Shown here: positions 18,054-27,524 of the stretch, one piece after another | Layout: every line of letters starts with the position of its first letter | Numbering within the stretch: the first letter of the stretch is position 1 | DNA from: DATFVA01 sp963774455 | GTDB taxonomy: Bacteria > Bacteroidota > Ignavibacteria > Ignavibacteriales > Ignavibacteriaceae | Direction: 5' to 3' | Length of the DNA: 64,000 bases | NCBI GenBank assembly: GCA_963774455.1 | Contig: CAVZFD010000005.1 | Coordinates: 620,001-684,000 of the forward strand | The notes under the pieces: model-generated | The model's input: the letters and a program-made list of their open reading frames with translations, nothing else | What the model was told of the DNA's origin: nothing | Databases searched by the model: none | Translations under genes and position numbers: made by a program

Positions 18054-18932
18054 ATGTTCAACCAGGTTTTAAAACTTATAAGAATACCGCAGTGGATCAA
18101 AAACCTATTTGTTTTTGTTCCGCTGGTATTCTCTTTAAACCTTTTCCGGGAGAATTATTTCTTAACAGCACTGATCGGTTTTGCTGCATTCTGCCTTACA
18201 TCGAGCATAGTTTATATAGTCAACGATATTGCAGATGTTGAAGCTGACCGGGCTCACCCGAAGAAAAAGAACAGGCCGATAGCTTCGGGTAGAATATCGC
18301 CGAAACAGGGACTGTTTATTGCGCTTATTCTGGGGTTCGCTGCTGCGGCTCTTTGTTTTTTTGTCAATTTAAATTTTAACCTTCTTCTAATACTTTTTTT
18401 TCTTATAAATGTTCTTTATTCGGTGAGGCTCAAGCATATCGTTCTGCTTGATATTTTCAGCATTGCCGCGGGTTTCCTGATACGCGTGCTTGCAGGCGCG
18501 GTTATAATCCAGGTAGTGATTTCAAGCTGGCTTATTCTTACAACAATGTTTATATCGTTATTCCTTGCGGTGATGAAGAGACACTCGGAGCTTGAGGTCG
18601 TAGCTGAAGGGACAAGTACTGAGACAAGGAAAGTTCTTGCTTTTTACTCACTTAACTTCGCCGACCAGGTAGCAACAGTTGCTGCGGCTGGTGTTATTAT
18701 CTGCTACGCTCTTTATACGGTTTCAGAAAGAACAATAACTGTTTTCGGTACTGAGAATCTGATTTATACAACACCGTTTGTTGTTTTCGGTATATTCAGG
18801 TATATGTTTCTTGTTTATATGAATAAGCAGGGGGAGAACACCACGCAATTGTTGATTTCTGATGTGCAGATGATGATCACAGTAGTGCTATATGCTGCAG
18901 TGACCCTGTTAATTATTTATGGTCCTTTTTAA
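18054..18932 (+). CDS. UbiA-family prenyltransferase, decaprenyl-phosphate phosphoribosyltransferase-like
   Basis: 292 residues with about eight or nine membrane helices. It begins IRIPQWIKNLFVFVPLVFS and has the first metal-binding motif NDIADVEADRAHPKKKNRPIASG and the second region LYSVRLKHIVLLDIFSIAAGFLIRVLAGA. This combination is typical of the UbiA branch that includes DPPR synthase, which transfers phosphoribose to polyprenyl phosphate as a first step to decaprenyl-phospho-arabinose. No DprE oxidoreductase or phosphatase lies nearby, so the product in this organism is uncertain. Only three bases separate it from the mutase gene. Confidence 0.8.
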   Translation: MFNQVLKLIRIPQWIKNLFVFVPLVFSLNLFRENYFLTALIGFAAFCLTSSIVYIVNDIADVEADRAHPKKKNRPIASGRISPKQGLFIALILGFAAAALCFFVNLNFNLLLILFFLINVLYSVRLKHIVLLDIFSIAAGFLIRVLAGAVIIQVVISSWLILTTMFISLFLAVMKRHSELEVVAEGTSTETRKVLAFYSLNFADQVATVAAAGVIICYALYTVSERTITVFGTENLIYTTPFVVFGIFRYMFLVYMNKQGENTTQLLISDVQMMITVVLYAAVTLLIIYGPF

Positions 18933-19013
18933 GACGGATTTTAATGCTTATATGATTTCTCATTACGTTAGGACACTGAAGATAATTCGAACTAGCTCAG
19001 GAAAAACACTGAG

Positions 19014-20264
19014 ATGACAGACCAGCTGATCATACTTATTGTACTGGTGATTGTCAGTGCTTTTTTCTCAGGCTCTGAAATGGCATTTGTTGTCTCAAAT
19101 AAACTTAAGATAGAGATCCGGGCGAGAAAGAAAAATCTTGCGGCAAAGGGAGCTTATGCCTTTTTTAAAAATCCCAGGTATTTCTTCTCAACAATACTTA
19201 TTGCAAACAACATTGTTAACATTGCTTTTGCTTCACTTAGTGCGCTGATACTTTCTACCGTTTTCCATATGAGTGAATTCAGCATACTTATTATCTCTAC
19301 TCTTATCCTGCTCATTTTCGGAGAGCTTCTGCCTAAATACTTTGCTAGGGAGCTGGGCGACCGCATAGTACTCCTTACAGCTATCCCGATAAGAATTCTG
19401 TTTTTTGTCCTTTATCCCTTTGTGCGTATAACCGCCTCGTTTTCATCTCTCATTACTCAATCATCCAATATGAAGGCAGAGAATATAGATTTCCTTTTTA
19501 GCAAGGAAGATATTGAATTCCTCGTGAAGGAGAGTCACGAAGCCGGCGTCGTCAACAAAAAAGAAAGTGCTATTATAAGCAGGGTGCTGGCGCTTGGCGA
19601 GCAGAAAGTGTATGAGGCTATGCGTCCCAGAACAGAAATTATGGGAGTTGATATCGATTCCACTATCGACGAAGCCATCTCAATTTTTATTGATTCGGGT
19701 TATTCCAAGATCCCTGTATATGAGGATAATCTTGACAATATACGCGGCGTGATCTTCGCTTATGACATTTTCAAATCGCCGCAGAACCTGCAGAGCATCA
19801 TCAGGGAAATAATCTTTGTTCCTGAGACTAAAAGAAGCTTTGAAATGCTGAATGAATTTCTTAATAAGCAGGTGTCGATTGCAATAGTGGTTGATGAGTT
19901 CGGGGGAACGGCGGGGCTTGTGACCATGGAAGATATTATCGAGGAACTGTTCGGGGAGATCAAGGATGAATATGATGTTGAAGAGGATATCTGCCGGAAG
20001 ATAGCAGCAGATACTTTCCTTATTAGCGGAAAGGTGGAAATAGATTATATAAATGAGAAATATGATCTGAATATTCCCACGGGTGATTATGAAACTATAG
20101 GGGGGTATATTACCAGCAAAATCGGCCGGATCCCGCCGCAGGGAGAAAGCGTTAAAATCGATGACTTCAACTTTTTGATAGCTCGTTCAACGAATATCAG
20201 GATAGACCTGGTGAAACTAACCATAATGCCGGCTGACGAGACCATCCCTTCCAATCCGATTTAG
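19014..20264 (+). CDS. CorC/HlyC-type membrane protein (CNNM/DUF21, CBS pair, CorC_HlyC domain)
   Basis: 416 residues. An N-terminal DUF21/CNNM membrane domain (about residues 1-150, with SAFFSGSEMAFVVSNKLKIE and NNIVNIAFASLSALI) is followed by a CBS pair (VYEAMRPRTEIMGVD, IPVYEDNLDNIRGVIFAYD and VVDEFGGTAGLVTMEDIIEELFGEI) and a C-terminal CorC_HlyC domain (GDYETIGGYITSKIGRIP). Relatives are magnesium/cobalt efflux proteins or related transporters; the hemolysin name is historical. CBS domains probably sense adenine nucleotides. It appears to be a single gene, with about 80 bases before it. Confidence 0.9.
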   Translation: MTDQLIILIVLVIVSAFFSGSEMAFVVSNKLKIEIRARKKNLAAKGAYAFFKNPRYFFSTILIANNIVNIAFASLSALILSTVFHMSEFSILIISTLILLIFGELLPKYFARELGDRIVLLTAIPIRILFFVLYPFVRITASFSSLITQSSNMKAENIDFLFSKEDIEFLVKESHEAGVVNKKESAIISRVLALGEQKVYEAMRPRTEIMGVDIDSTIDEAISIFIDSGYSKIPVYEDNLDNIRGVIFAYDIFKSPQNLQSIIREIIFVPETKRSFEMLNEFLNKQVSIAIVVDEFGGTAGLVTMEDIIEELFGEIKDEYDVEEDICRKIAADTFLISGKVEIDYINEKYDLNIPTGDYETIGGYITSKIGRIPPQGESVKIDDFNFLIARSTNIRIDLVKLTIMPADETIPSNPI

Positions 20265-20333
20265 GAGATAAGTCAGATTTCCCTTAAATTTGTAAAGTTT
20301 ATATAAGAAATATTAGAAACGATTGTAGAAAAT

Positions 20334-21485
20334 TTGATAAATTTTAAGGTTTTAGGGAAAGATAGTAGGAGTAAAGCAAGAGCAGGTTCTTTTGAGACTG
20401 ATCACGGGGTTGTGGAAACACCGATTTTTATGCCTGTTGGGACACAGGGTACAGTAAAAGCTGTTAATCAGTCTTATCTTATAAATGATATAAAAGCACA
20501 GATTGTTCTTTCAAATACTTATCATCTTTATTTAAGACCCGGGACGGAGGTTCTCGGGAAGGCTGGCGGTCTGCATAAATTTATGAATTGGCCGGGACCC
20601 ATACTTACCGACAGCGGCGGGTATCAGGTGTTCAGTCTTTCTGAATTAAGAAAGCTGAAAATGGACGGAGTTGAGTTCAGCTCTCATCTCGACGGTTCGA
20701 AGCACTTCTTTACACCGGAAAAAGTTATCGGGATTCAGCGGAGCATCGGATCTGATGTTATGATGGTGCTTGATGAATGCACTCCTTATCCCTGCGATTA
20801 TGATTACGCTGTTAAGTCGACTGAATTAACAACCCGCTGGGCCCATCTGAATAAGGAGGCTTTTGTCAATACATCACCTTTGTACGGCCACAGGCAGTTC
20901 CTCTTCGGAATAATCCAGGGAAGTGTTTATAAGGATTTGCGTGAAAAATCGGCTAACGATATAACTTCAATCGGTTTTGATGGATATGCAATCGGCGGAC
21001 TGGCGGTGGGTGAACCAACCGCAACAATGTACGAACTGGTTGATTTTACTACTGATTTTATGCCGGAGGATAAACCGCGATACCTTATGGGTGTGGGAAG
21101 ACCGGAAAATATTCTCGAAGCAATTGAAAGAGGAATTGATATGTTCGACTGTGTGATGCCGACAAGAAACGGACGGAATGCCAGTCTCTTTACTTCTTCC
21201 GGTGTTCTTGCGATGCGCAATGCTCAGTATAAAGATGATTTCAGTACTATAGACGAGGAATGTGATTGTTATACCTGTCGGAATTATTCGCGCGCATACC
21301 TGAGGCACTTGTTCACTTCCAGGGAACTGTTGGCACTGGAACTTTCGAGTATTCACAATCTTCATTTCTATCTTAATCTTGTTATGGAAGCCAGGCGGAA
21401 AATTATTGAAGGCGACTTCACCGACTGGAAAAACGAAATTGTTAATAAAATATCAGTGAATAATAAATCGTTAACGGAGGAATAA
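20334..21485 (+). CDS. tgt: tRNA-guanine transglycosylase
   Basis: 383 residues from a TTG start, supported because translation opens INFKVLGKDSRSKARAG, matching the family N-terminus. The enzyme exchanges guanine-34 for preQ1 in tRNAs with GUN anticodons. Visible motifs: VVETPIFMPVGTQGTVKAV, TDSGGYQVFSLSEL with a catalytic aspartate, GLAVGEP, the nucleophile region FDCVMPTRNGRNA, and the zinc site CDCYTCRNYSRAYLRHLF with a distal histidine. The next gene is yajC, preceded by a strong GGAGG overlapping the tgt end, the common tgt-yajC arrangement. Confidence 0.97.
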   Translation: MINFKVLGKDSRSKARAGSFETDHGVVETPIFMPVGTQGTVKAVNQSYLINDIKAQIVLSNTYHLYLRPGTEVLGKAGGLHKFMNWPGPILTDSGGYQVFSLSELRKLKMDGVEFSSHLDGSKHFFTPEKVIGIQRSIGSDVMMVLDECTPYPCDYDYAVKSTELTTRWAHLNKEAFVNTSPLYGHRQFLFGIIQGSVYKDLREKSANDITSIGFDGYAIGGLAVGEPTATMYELVDFTTDFMPEDKPRYLMGVGRPENILEAIERGIDMFDCVMPTRNGRNASLFTSSGVLAMRNAQYKDDFSTIDEECDCYTCRNYSRAYLRHLFTSRELLALELSSIHNLHFYLNLVMEARRKIIEGDFTDWKNEIVNKISVNNKSLTEE

Positions 21486-21486
21486 A

Positions 21487-21807
21487 TTGAACTATCTACT
21501 TGCAATGGCTCCCCCTGCTGAAGGCGGCGGAGGCGGAGGTTTTATAAGCACCATCATTATGTTCGGTGCGATCTTTCTGATCTTCTATTTTATGATCATC
21601 AGGCCGCAGCAAAAAAAAGCCAAAGAAAGAGAAAAACTGTTATCGAACCTGCAGAAGGGTGATAAAGTTATTACAAGCGGCGGGCTTCATGGCACTATTG
21701 CCGGACTTGATGAGAAAACCGCTCTTATCCAGGTTTCTGATAATGTGAAAATGAAATTCGAAAGATCCGCAATCACAACTATTCTAGCATCAAAGGATAC
21801 TCTGTGA
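21487..21807 (+). CDS. yajC: Preprotein translocase subunit YajC
   Basis: 106 residues from a TTG start with GGAGG seven bases before it. A short glycine-rich N-terminus leads into one membrane helix (about residues 20-40, IIMFGAIFLIFYFMIIRPQQKK), whose RPQQKKAKE boundary is the family signature. Then comes the small cytoplasmic domain GDKVITSGGLHGTIAG. YajC associates with SecDF and supports protein export. It is translated right behind tgt. secD and secF do not follow here; the next gene is ribBA. Confidence 0.95.
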   Translation: MNYLLAMAPPAEGGGGGGFISTIIMFGAIFLIFYFMIIRPQQKKAKEREKLLSNLQKGDKVITSGGLHGTIAGLDEKTALIQVSDNVKMKFERSAITTILASKDTL

Positions 21808-21848
21808 GATATGCGGGTTATTTTAGCCAAACCAGTTAGGGTGATAAA

Positions 21849-23078
21849 ATGGAAAGAAAAATATTCTGCTCTGCAGAAGAAGCACTAAAGGATATTAAAG
21901 ACGGCAGGGTAATAATTGTTGTTGACGATGAGGATCGGGAAAACGAAGGCGACTTTGTGTGCGCTGCTGAATACACAACTCCCGACATAGTTAACTTTAT
22001 GGTTACGCACGGCAGGGGAATGCTCTGTACGGCATTAAGCGGGAAGCGACTTGATGAGCTTGGACTACCTCTGATGGTGGAATCAAACTCAGCCCTTCAC
22101 GGTACGCAGTTTACTGTTACTGTTGACGCGATTGAAGGAACAACAACCGGTATCTCGGCTGCCGACAGGGCGCTGACTATTAAGAAACTGATTGATAGGA
22201 ATTCTACTTCGGCTGATTTTGCAAGACCGGGACATATATTCCCTCTGAGAGCATATGATGAAGGCGTGCTCCGAAGAGCAGGCCACACTGAAGCTGCTGT
22301 TGATTTGTGCAGGCTTGCCAGTCTGAAACCGGCAGGTGTTCTCTGCGAGATCCTTAAAGAAAACGGCGAGATGGCCAGGGTTCCTGATCTTGCAGCAATA
22401 GCAGAGAAATTCAATCTTAAGATCTGTACGGTTCAGGATATTATTAAGCTTCGTCTGACGAAAGAAAAGCTTATTAATAAGATAACGGAAATCAATTTTC
22501 CCACAGAGCATGGTCATTTCAGACTTCATATGTATGAGAGCCTTGTCGACGGCAAGAAGCAGATCGCACTTGTTAAAGGCACAATACGCGAGGGTGAACC
22601 CGTGCTTGTTAGGATGCACTCGGAATGTCTCACTGGTGATGTTTTTCATTCATCGAGATGCGATTGTCATGATCAGTTGAACGCTTCCCTTGATATGATT
22701 GAAGAGGCCGGTACAGGCGTGCTGGTTTATATGCGCCAGGAGGGAAGAGGAATCGGGCTGCGTAATAAGATACTTGCCTATAAACTTCAGGATGAAGGTA
22801 AGGATACGGTGGAGGCAAATGAGGCGCTTGGCTTTAAAGCTGATTTACGCGACTATGGAATTGGTGCGCAGATCCTGCTTGACCTTGGTGTAAGCAAGAT
22901 AAGACTCCTTACCAATAACCCGAAGAAGGTTGTGGGACTTAAGGGTTACGGACTCGAAATTTCCGAGAGACTCCCGATCGAGATTACTCCCAATGAGAAT
23001 AACGAACGTTACCTTAAAACCAAGAGAGATAAACTCGGCCACATTATTCTCCAGGAAATCGCCGAAGAACGCGACTAA
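21849..23078 (+). CDS. ribBA: Bifunctional DHBP synthase / GTP cyclohydrolase II
   Basis: 409 residues catalysing two early riboflavin steps: ribulose 5-phosphate to dihydroxybutanone phosphate (N-terminal RibB) and GTP to the diaminopyrimidine (C-terminal RibA). RibB motifs: DDEDRENEGDFVCAAE, HGRGMLC and RPGHIFPLRAYDEGVLRRAGHTEAAVDL. RibA motifs: the zinc-binding CLTGDVFHSSRCDCHDQL and the MRQEGRGIGLRNKI substrate site, followed by DLRDYGIGAQILLDLG. Length fits the fused form. No other riboflavin genes are adjacent, and no FMN riboswitch is visible in the short gap upstream. Confidence 0.97.
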   Translation: MERKIFCSAEEALKDIKDGRVIIVVDDEDRENEGDFVCAAEYTTPDIVNFMVTHGRGMLCTALSGKRLDELGLPLMVESNSALHGTQFTVTVDAIEGTTTGISAADRALTIKKLIDRNSTSADFARPGHIFPLRAYDEGVLRRAGHTEAAVDLCRLASLKPAGVLCEILKENGEMARVPDLAAIAEKFNLKICTVQDIIKLRLTKEKLINKITEINFPTEHGHFRLHMYESLVDGKKQIALVKGTIREGEPVLVRMHSECLTGDVFHSSRCDCHDQLNASLDMIEEAGTGVLVYMRQEGRGIGLRNKILAYKLQDEGKDTVEANEALGFKADLRDYGIGAQILLDLGVSKIRLLTNNPKKVVGLKGYGLEISERLPIEITPNENNERYLKTKRDKLGHIILQEIAEERD

Positions 23079-23090
23079 AACTTAACGGAT

Positions 23091-23121
23091 GCCGGCAGTA
23101 ATTCTGATGCCGGCTCCTTTT
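23091..23121 (+). terminator. Hairpin terminator after ribBA
   Basis: GCCGGCA (23091-23097) and TGCCGGC (23108-23114) form a seven-pair GC-rich stem with a ten-base loop, followed by TCCTTTTATCC. It starts 12 bases after the ribBA stop. The T run is short, so this is a probable rather than certain intrinsic terminator. Confidence 0.5.
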
Positions 23122-23255
23122 ATCCTCCCCGCATCCAAACTATTCCCGGGTAAAAACGCCGCATTAAGAAGATGATTATCCACCATATCCGTTAATTCAC
23201 TCGCAAATCCCGCCTGATTTTATTAATTTAACCGGCAACATCAGGGAATAAATTT

Positions 23256-24587
23256 GTGAAATATAATTTAGCATTTATATTGCTTCTTCTTCTTGGACTT
23301 ACAGCTTCAGTCCATGCACAAAAAGTATATTACGGAGACATCGATGGGGAGATTGACCTGGGAATGGCTCCTTACGTTGCCCGTGTTATTAGCGAGGCCG
23401 AAAAAAACGGTGCCGATGCTATAGTGTTTCGCATCAACACCTTTGGAGGCAGACTTGATGCAGCCACACAGATTAAAGATGCAATTATAGGCACAAACAT
23501 TTTAACGATTGCCTTCATTAATAATAGGGCGATATCGGCGGGATCCCTGATCTCACTTTCCTGTAAAAAGATCGCGATGGTGCCGGGTAGTTCGATCGGT
23601 GCTTCTACTGTTGTAGATCAGGCAGGCAACAAACAGAGTGAAAAGTATCAATCTTATATGCGTTCTGAAATGCGGGCCACCGCCGAAAGAAATGGTCGGA
23701 GAACCGATATTGCACAAGGCATGGTTGATGAACGAATTGTAATTCCCGGGTTAGTGGATAGCACAGAGCTCGTTACCTTAACAACAGATGAAGCATTAAA
23801 ATACGGTATAGCTGATGTTCAGGTTAATAACCTGAAAGATGTACTTAAAGCTTTTGATCTTCAAGGTGCTGAAATAGTTAGGGTAAACGAGAATTGGGCA
23901 GAGGAAGTTGTTAAGTTTCTGAACAATGCAATCGTTTCCTCCATATTGATCATGATAGGGTTCTTCGGTCTGATTGCCGAGGTTAAAACTCCGGGCTGGG
24001 GAGTTCCGGGTACAGTTGGACTAATCGCGCTGGCGTTGTTCTTCGGCTCATCCTACGTACTCCAACTGGCATCAATAATGGATATACTTCTGTTCGTACT
24101 TGGACTAATATTATTGGCGCTGGAGATTTTTGTTATTCCCGGATTCGGCATCGCGGGAATTGCCGGGATAATACTGATCTTTGCTTCGTTGTTTTTATCT
24201 CTCACTCCGAGTGGTCCATTTTTCGATTTTGATACGATTTCTGTGGCTATCATTCAGCTGACCGGGGCAATAGTTGCGGCCCTGGTGATGGTGTTGTTAC
24301 TTGCCAAACTTCTTCCGAAAAGTACAAGATTCAACAAGCTGATACTCGCCGATGAGGAACGGGCGGATCAGGGATATGTTTCCTATCCTTCCGAGAAGGA
24401 GCTTGTGGGACAGGAAGGTATTGCCCTCACTACATTGAGACCTGCTGGTACAGCCGAGTTTAACGGCAAACGTTACGACGTTATGGCCGACTGGGAATAC
24501 ATCGAACAGGGAAGCAAAATTTTGGTTCTTCGTGTTGAAGGAGTAAAGGTTGTAGTGAAGAAGGTAAAGGAAACCGTCAAGGGTTGA
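23256..24587 (+). CDS. NfeD-family membrane-bound ClpP-class serine protease
   Basis: 443 residues from a GTG start with AGGG upstream. Order: signal peptide (to about residue 21, HAQ), ClpP-like protease domain (about 22-200) with INTFGGRLDAA and nucleophile region AISAGSLIS (S97), then four or five membrane helices (about 225-340; TPGWGVPGTVGLIAL, GLILLALEIFVIPGFGIAG) and a C-terminal OB-fold NfeD domain (GQEGIALTTLRPAGTAEF). This is the full-length NfeD architecture, normally cooperating with stomatin/flotillin proteins, but none is adjacent. The lysine that completes the Ser-Lys dyad in the Pyrococcus homologue is not evident here: arginines (R136, R140) occupy that helix. Confidence 0.9.
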   Translation: MKYNLAFILLLLLGLTASVHAQKVYYGDIDGEIDLGMAPYVARVISEAEKNGADAIVFRINTFGGRLDAATQIKDAIIGTNILTIAFINNRAISAGSLISLSCKKIAMVPGSSIGASTVVDQAGNKQSEKYQSYMRSEMRATAERNGRRTDIAQGMVDERIVIPGLVDSTELVTLTTDEALKYGIADVQVNNLKDVLKAFDLQGAEIVRVNENWAEEVVKFLNNAIVSSILIMIGFFGLIAEVKTPGWGVPGTVGLIALALFFGSSYVLQLASIMDILLFVLGLILLALEIFVIPGFGIAGIAGIILIFASLFLSLTPSGPFFDFDTISVAIIQLTGAIVAALVMVLLLAKLLPKSTRFNKLILADEERADQGYVSYPSEKELVGQEGIALTTLRPAGTAEFNGKRYDVMADWEYIEQGSKILVLRVEGVKVVVKKVKETVKG

Positions 24588-24718
24588 GGGTTCCGCCCAT
24601 TTCGCCAATTCCATCACACCATTCAACCATTAGTCATTTATCCGTAATGGTCATTTGGTTAATAAAACTAAATTCCTTAGAATTGCCTGTCAAAAATCCA
24701 AAACTTTAGGAGATATAT

Positions 24719-26173
24719 ATGAATGTACTTCTGTACAGGGTGTTCTTTGCGCTCTTTTTAGTTAGTGCTGCATTTCCTCAGTCGATTCTGTGGAATCATA
24801 CTTACGGTGGTGATGCATACGATGAGGCTAATTCGGTTCAGATGACCAATGACAGCGGCTTTATTGCTGTTGGCTACACTCAATCATTTGGATTGGGAAG
24901 GTTCGGCAATGCTTATATGATTAAAACAAATGCCGGGGGTGATACGTTATGGACAAAGATGTTCGGCGGTGATGGTATTGATGTTTTCGCTGACCTTATT
25001 GCGACTCCCGACAGCGGTTATATCGCAGTGGGACTTACTGACACTCCCAACAATTTTGAAAATATTTACGTAGTTAAAGTAGATAACGAAGGCAATACTC
25101 TGTTTGAAAAGAACTTCGGCGGTCCTCAGAAAGATGTTGGTGTTTCAATCGCACCTGCTGATGATGGAGGGTTTGTGATTACAGGCGGAACAAAATCAAT
25201 AAGCGTTGGGGAAGAGGATCTGTTCCTGTTCAAGATTGATGCGGCGGGAGACTCTTTATGGTTTAAAACATACGGAACCCCGGGAAATGATCCTGGTTAT
25301 GGTATAAATCCTGCTGATGACGGCGGATTTATCGTCTCCGGTTTATATAACTGGTCTGATGCATGGCTGCTTAAGGCCGATGCAAATGGCGATACACTAT
25401 GGACCAAAACGTTCGGCGGTTCAGACTACGATGAAGCGAATTTTCCAATTCAGACTGCAGACAATGGCTACATTTTCTGCGGGAGCACATCTTCAATGGG
25501 AGCCGGCGGCCTGGACGCATATGTAGTAAAAACTGATTCTATTGGTAATATGATCTGGCAAAAAACCTACGGCTTCAGCGGCTATGATGAAGGAAGAAGA
25601 ATTGTTGCAAAACCGGGGGGCGGCTACATGATTCTTGCAAATACCGATTCACAGATTCCTGCTGAGTTCAATTATTACCTGGTCTCAGCGGACGAGAACG
25701 GTGACACGGTGTGGACAGAAACAATAGGTACTACCGGCGGCGAGGATAGAGCATATGACCTCCTCAACATCTCGCAGAGTGAATATATAATTGCCGGTTC
25801 TACATTTGATGCGGTTAATCTTAATAACGCCACTTTAACAGTGGTAAATGACGATTCGGCACCAGTCGGACTTAAGGAAGATTACAAAGTCACAGGATAC
25901 TACTTGGACAACGCGTATCCAAATCCTTTCAACCCTTCCACAACGATTGAATATTCTGTAGGTCTTTCCGCCGGAAATTCCGGAAGTCAGCTTACCACAT
26001 TGAAAATTTATGATGTGCTGGGAAAGGAAGTGGCAGTGCTTGTGAATTCAATACAGGCGCCTGGTCAGTATCAGGTGAAGTTTAATGCTGCGGGACTGGC
26101 TTCAGGTCTGTATTTCTACAGGCTGACCTCGGGAAGCTTTGTACAGACTAAAAAGTTCATGCTGTTGAAGTAA
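24719..26173 (+). CDS. Secreted repeat protein with T9SS C-terminal sorting domain
   Basis: 484 residues: signal peptide (to about residue 21, AAFPQ), then seven or eight repeats of about 50 residues with the pattern W-x-TYGG-x-x-DEA-x-x-V, DSGFIAVGYT, and VVKTDxxGDTLW, probably a beta-propeller. The last 85 residues are a type A T9SS sorting domain: NAYPNPFNPSTTIEYSV, LKIYDVLGKEVAVLVN, and a terminus ending KKFMLLK. The protein is therefore exported across the outer membrane and anchored or released at the surface. Ligand or substrate is unknown. The ATG follows AGGAGATATAT. Confidence 0.85.
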   Translation: MNVLLYRVFFALFLVSAAFPQSILWNHTYGGDAYDEANSVQMTNDSGFIAVGYTQSFGLGRFGNAYMIKTNAGGDTLWTKMFGGDGIDVFADLIATPDSGYIAVGLTDTPNNFENIYVVKVDNEGNTLFEKNFGGPQKDVGVSIAPADDGGFVITGGTKSISVGEEDLFLFKIDAAGDSLWFKTYGTPGNDPGYGINPADDGGFIVSGLYNWSDAWLLKADANGDTLWTKTFGGSDYDEANFPIQTADNGYIFCGSTSSMGAGGLDAYVVKTDSIGNMIWQKTYGFSGYDEGRRIVAKPGGGYMILANTDSQIPAEFNYYLVSADENGDTVWTETIGTTGGEDRAYDLLNISQSEYIIAGSTFDAVNLNNATLTVVNDDSAPVGLKEDYKVTGYYLDNAYPNPFNPSTTIEYSVGLSAGNSGSQLTTLKIYDVLGKEVAVLVNSIQAPGQYQVKFNAAGLASGLYFYRLTSGSFVQTKKFMLLK

Positions 26174-26180
26174 TCCATGG

Positions 26181-26954
26181 CTATCGGTCTGAATGCTTAG
26201 TTAACCTGGTAAGATGACTTAGTATTACAGCGGAAGCCGAGGCTACATTAAGTGACTCGGCTTCGCCTTTTTTTCTTATCGATATAGTGTTGTCTGATAT
26301 TTCCCTGATATTGCTGCCTGGTCCATGTGCTTCATTTGAAAATATAATAATGCATTTTCCCGGCAGTTTGAAATCAAATACATCTTCCCCCCGGGTATCT
26401 GAACAAACGATCCTGTAACCTTTGCCTTTAAGCTCTTCAAGGTGCGTTTTTTGTACATTTTCATAAACATTAAGATGGAAAATCGATCCCATACTTGAGC
26501 GCACAACCTTAGAGTTATGCAGCTCAACAGATCCTTCACTCATCAGTACGTCACTGATCCCGAACCAGTCGCAGTTTCTTAAAATTGTTCCTGTATTACC
26601 TGGATCGGAGATATTATCGAGATAAACCAATAGAGGACTGCTTAACTTTATTATTCCTGAACTGAGGTTGACAAATGGGAATACTGCTATTACTTCCTGG
26701 GGAGTTTTTGTATCGGTTAGCTGCTTTAAGTCGGCGGCCTTAATTTTCTCAATCCTGAAATCTTTCAGGGAACCGAAGTAATCCTGCTGCTCGTCAAAAA
26801 AAGAAGAGGTCGTTAGTACTATCTCCGGTACACTGCCGCTGTTAATACCTTCAGTAACGAGCTTATCGCCTTCTGCAATAAACTTTTTTTCCTGCTGACG
26901 GTATTTTTTCTGAAGCAGGGATGAGTAATACTTAATTTCTTTACGGGTTATCAT
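26181..26954 (-). CDS. SpoU/TrmH-family RNA 2'-O-methyltransferase
   Basis: 257 residues. The N-terminal substrate-binding part (RKEIKYYSSLLQKKYRQQEKKFIAEGDKLV) is followed by the SPOUT domain with the three SpoU motifs: YLDNISDPGNTGTILRNCDWFG, IIIFSNEAHGPGSNI and IRKKGEAESLNVASASAVIL (knot and AdoMet site). It methylates a ribose in rRNA or tRNA; the target nucleoside cannot be told. The start overlaps the upstream DUF971 stop (ATGA), so the two are one transcript. It is convergent with the T9SS gene, only seven bases apart. Confidence 0.92.
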   Translation of the reverse strand: MITRKEIKYYSSLLQKKYRQQEKKFIAEGDKLVTEGINSGSVPEIVLTTSSFFDEQQDYFGSLKDFRIEKIKAADLKQLTDTKTPQEVIAVFPFVNLSSGIIKLSSPLLVYLDNISDPGNTGTILRNCDWFGISDVLMSEGSVELHNSKVVRSSMGSIFHLNVYENVQKTHLEELKGKGYRIVCSDTRGEDVFDFKLPGKCIIIFSNEAHGPGSNIREISDNTISIRKKGEAESLNVASASAVILSHLTRLTKHSDR

Positions 26955-27289
26955 ATAAGGTTATCGTAGTTCTGGCTGCGTCCGCTTTTCTCATCATCCG
27001 CGATCTGTTTCAGGTTGTCCCAGGTGTAAATACCTGTGTTGTGCCCATCTTTCCAGCTGATCTGGATCGCATAACCGCCCACGGGCTTAATATCGGCTAC
27101 CTTGTACATATCGGGATGGGAAGCTTTTTTTACGGGACGGTAAGTTTTCATCAATACTGTTTCACCTTTGCAGGATGCACAGGGACATTCATCGCGCAGG
27201 TATTTTAATCCAATCTCGCTTTCACTTTCATCATTCCATTTGATGAACAGCGTACTCTTGTCTTTAATCTTTATCTGTTTTGGGGACAT
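26951..27289 (-). CDS. DUF971 protein (GBBH-like N-terminal domain)
   Basis: 112 residues. The fold is recognised from SPKQIKIKDKSTLFIKWNDESES, the LRDECPCASCKGE cysteine cluster and the C-terminal GGYAIQISWKDGHNTGIYTWDNL, the signature of PF06155, which also forms the N-terminal domain of gamma-butyrobetaine hydroxylase. Three cysteines in a C-x-C-x2-C pattern could bind zinc or assist iron-sulfur handling, but the function of stand-alone members is not settled. AAGGAAGAT precedes the ATG. The stop overlaps the methyltransferase start. Confidence 0.88.
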   Translation of the reverse strand: MSPKQIKIKDKSTLFIKWNDESESEIGLKYLRDECPCASCKGETVLMKTYRPVKKASHPDMYKVADIKPVGGYAIQISWKDGHNTGIYTWDNLKQIADDEKSGRSQNYDNLI

Positions 27290-27524
27290 TTATCTTCCTT
27301 CGCTCGTTTAATAATTCTTTCATATTGATATAAGAAAAGATAAAGTATTAAAGAATATATTTCCAGCCTGGTTATCTTTTCCCTACAGCTTGAAGCCACT
27401 ATTCCGCCCGCTGCCTTTTTGACCGGGAATATGTTTATTTTAATTTGTCAAATAAAATTGACTTAAGAAATTAATATCTGGTAATTGCAGGTTGAAAGAG
27501 GGACTGCTTAAATGGAGGAGAAAC

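Noticed and set aside
24626..24651. ACCATTA/TAATGGT hairpin after the NfeD gene
   Set aside because: A/T-rich 7-base stem with a 12-base loop and no T tract; not convincing as a terminator.
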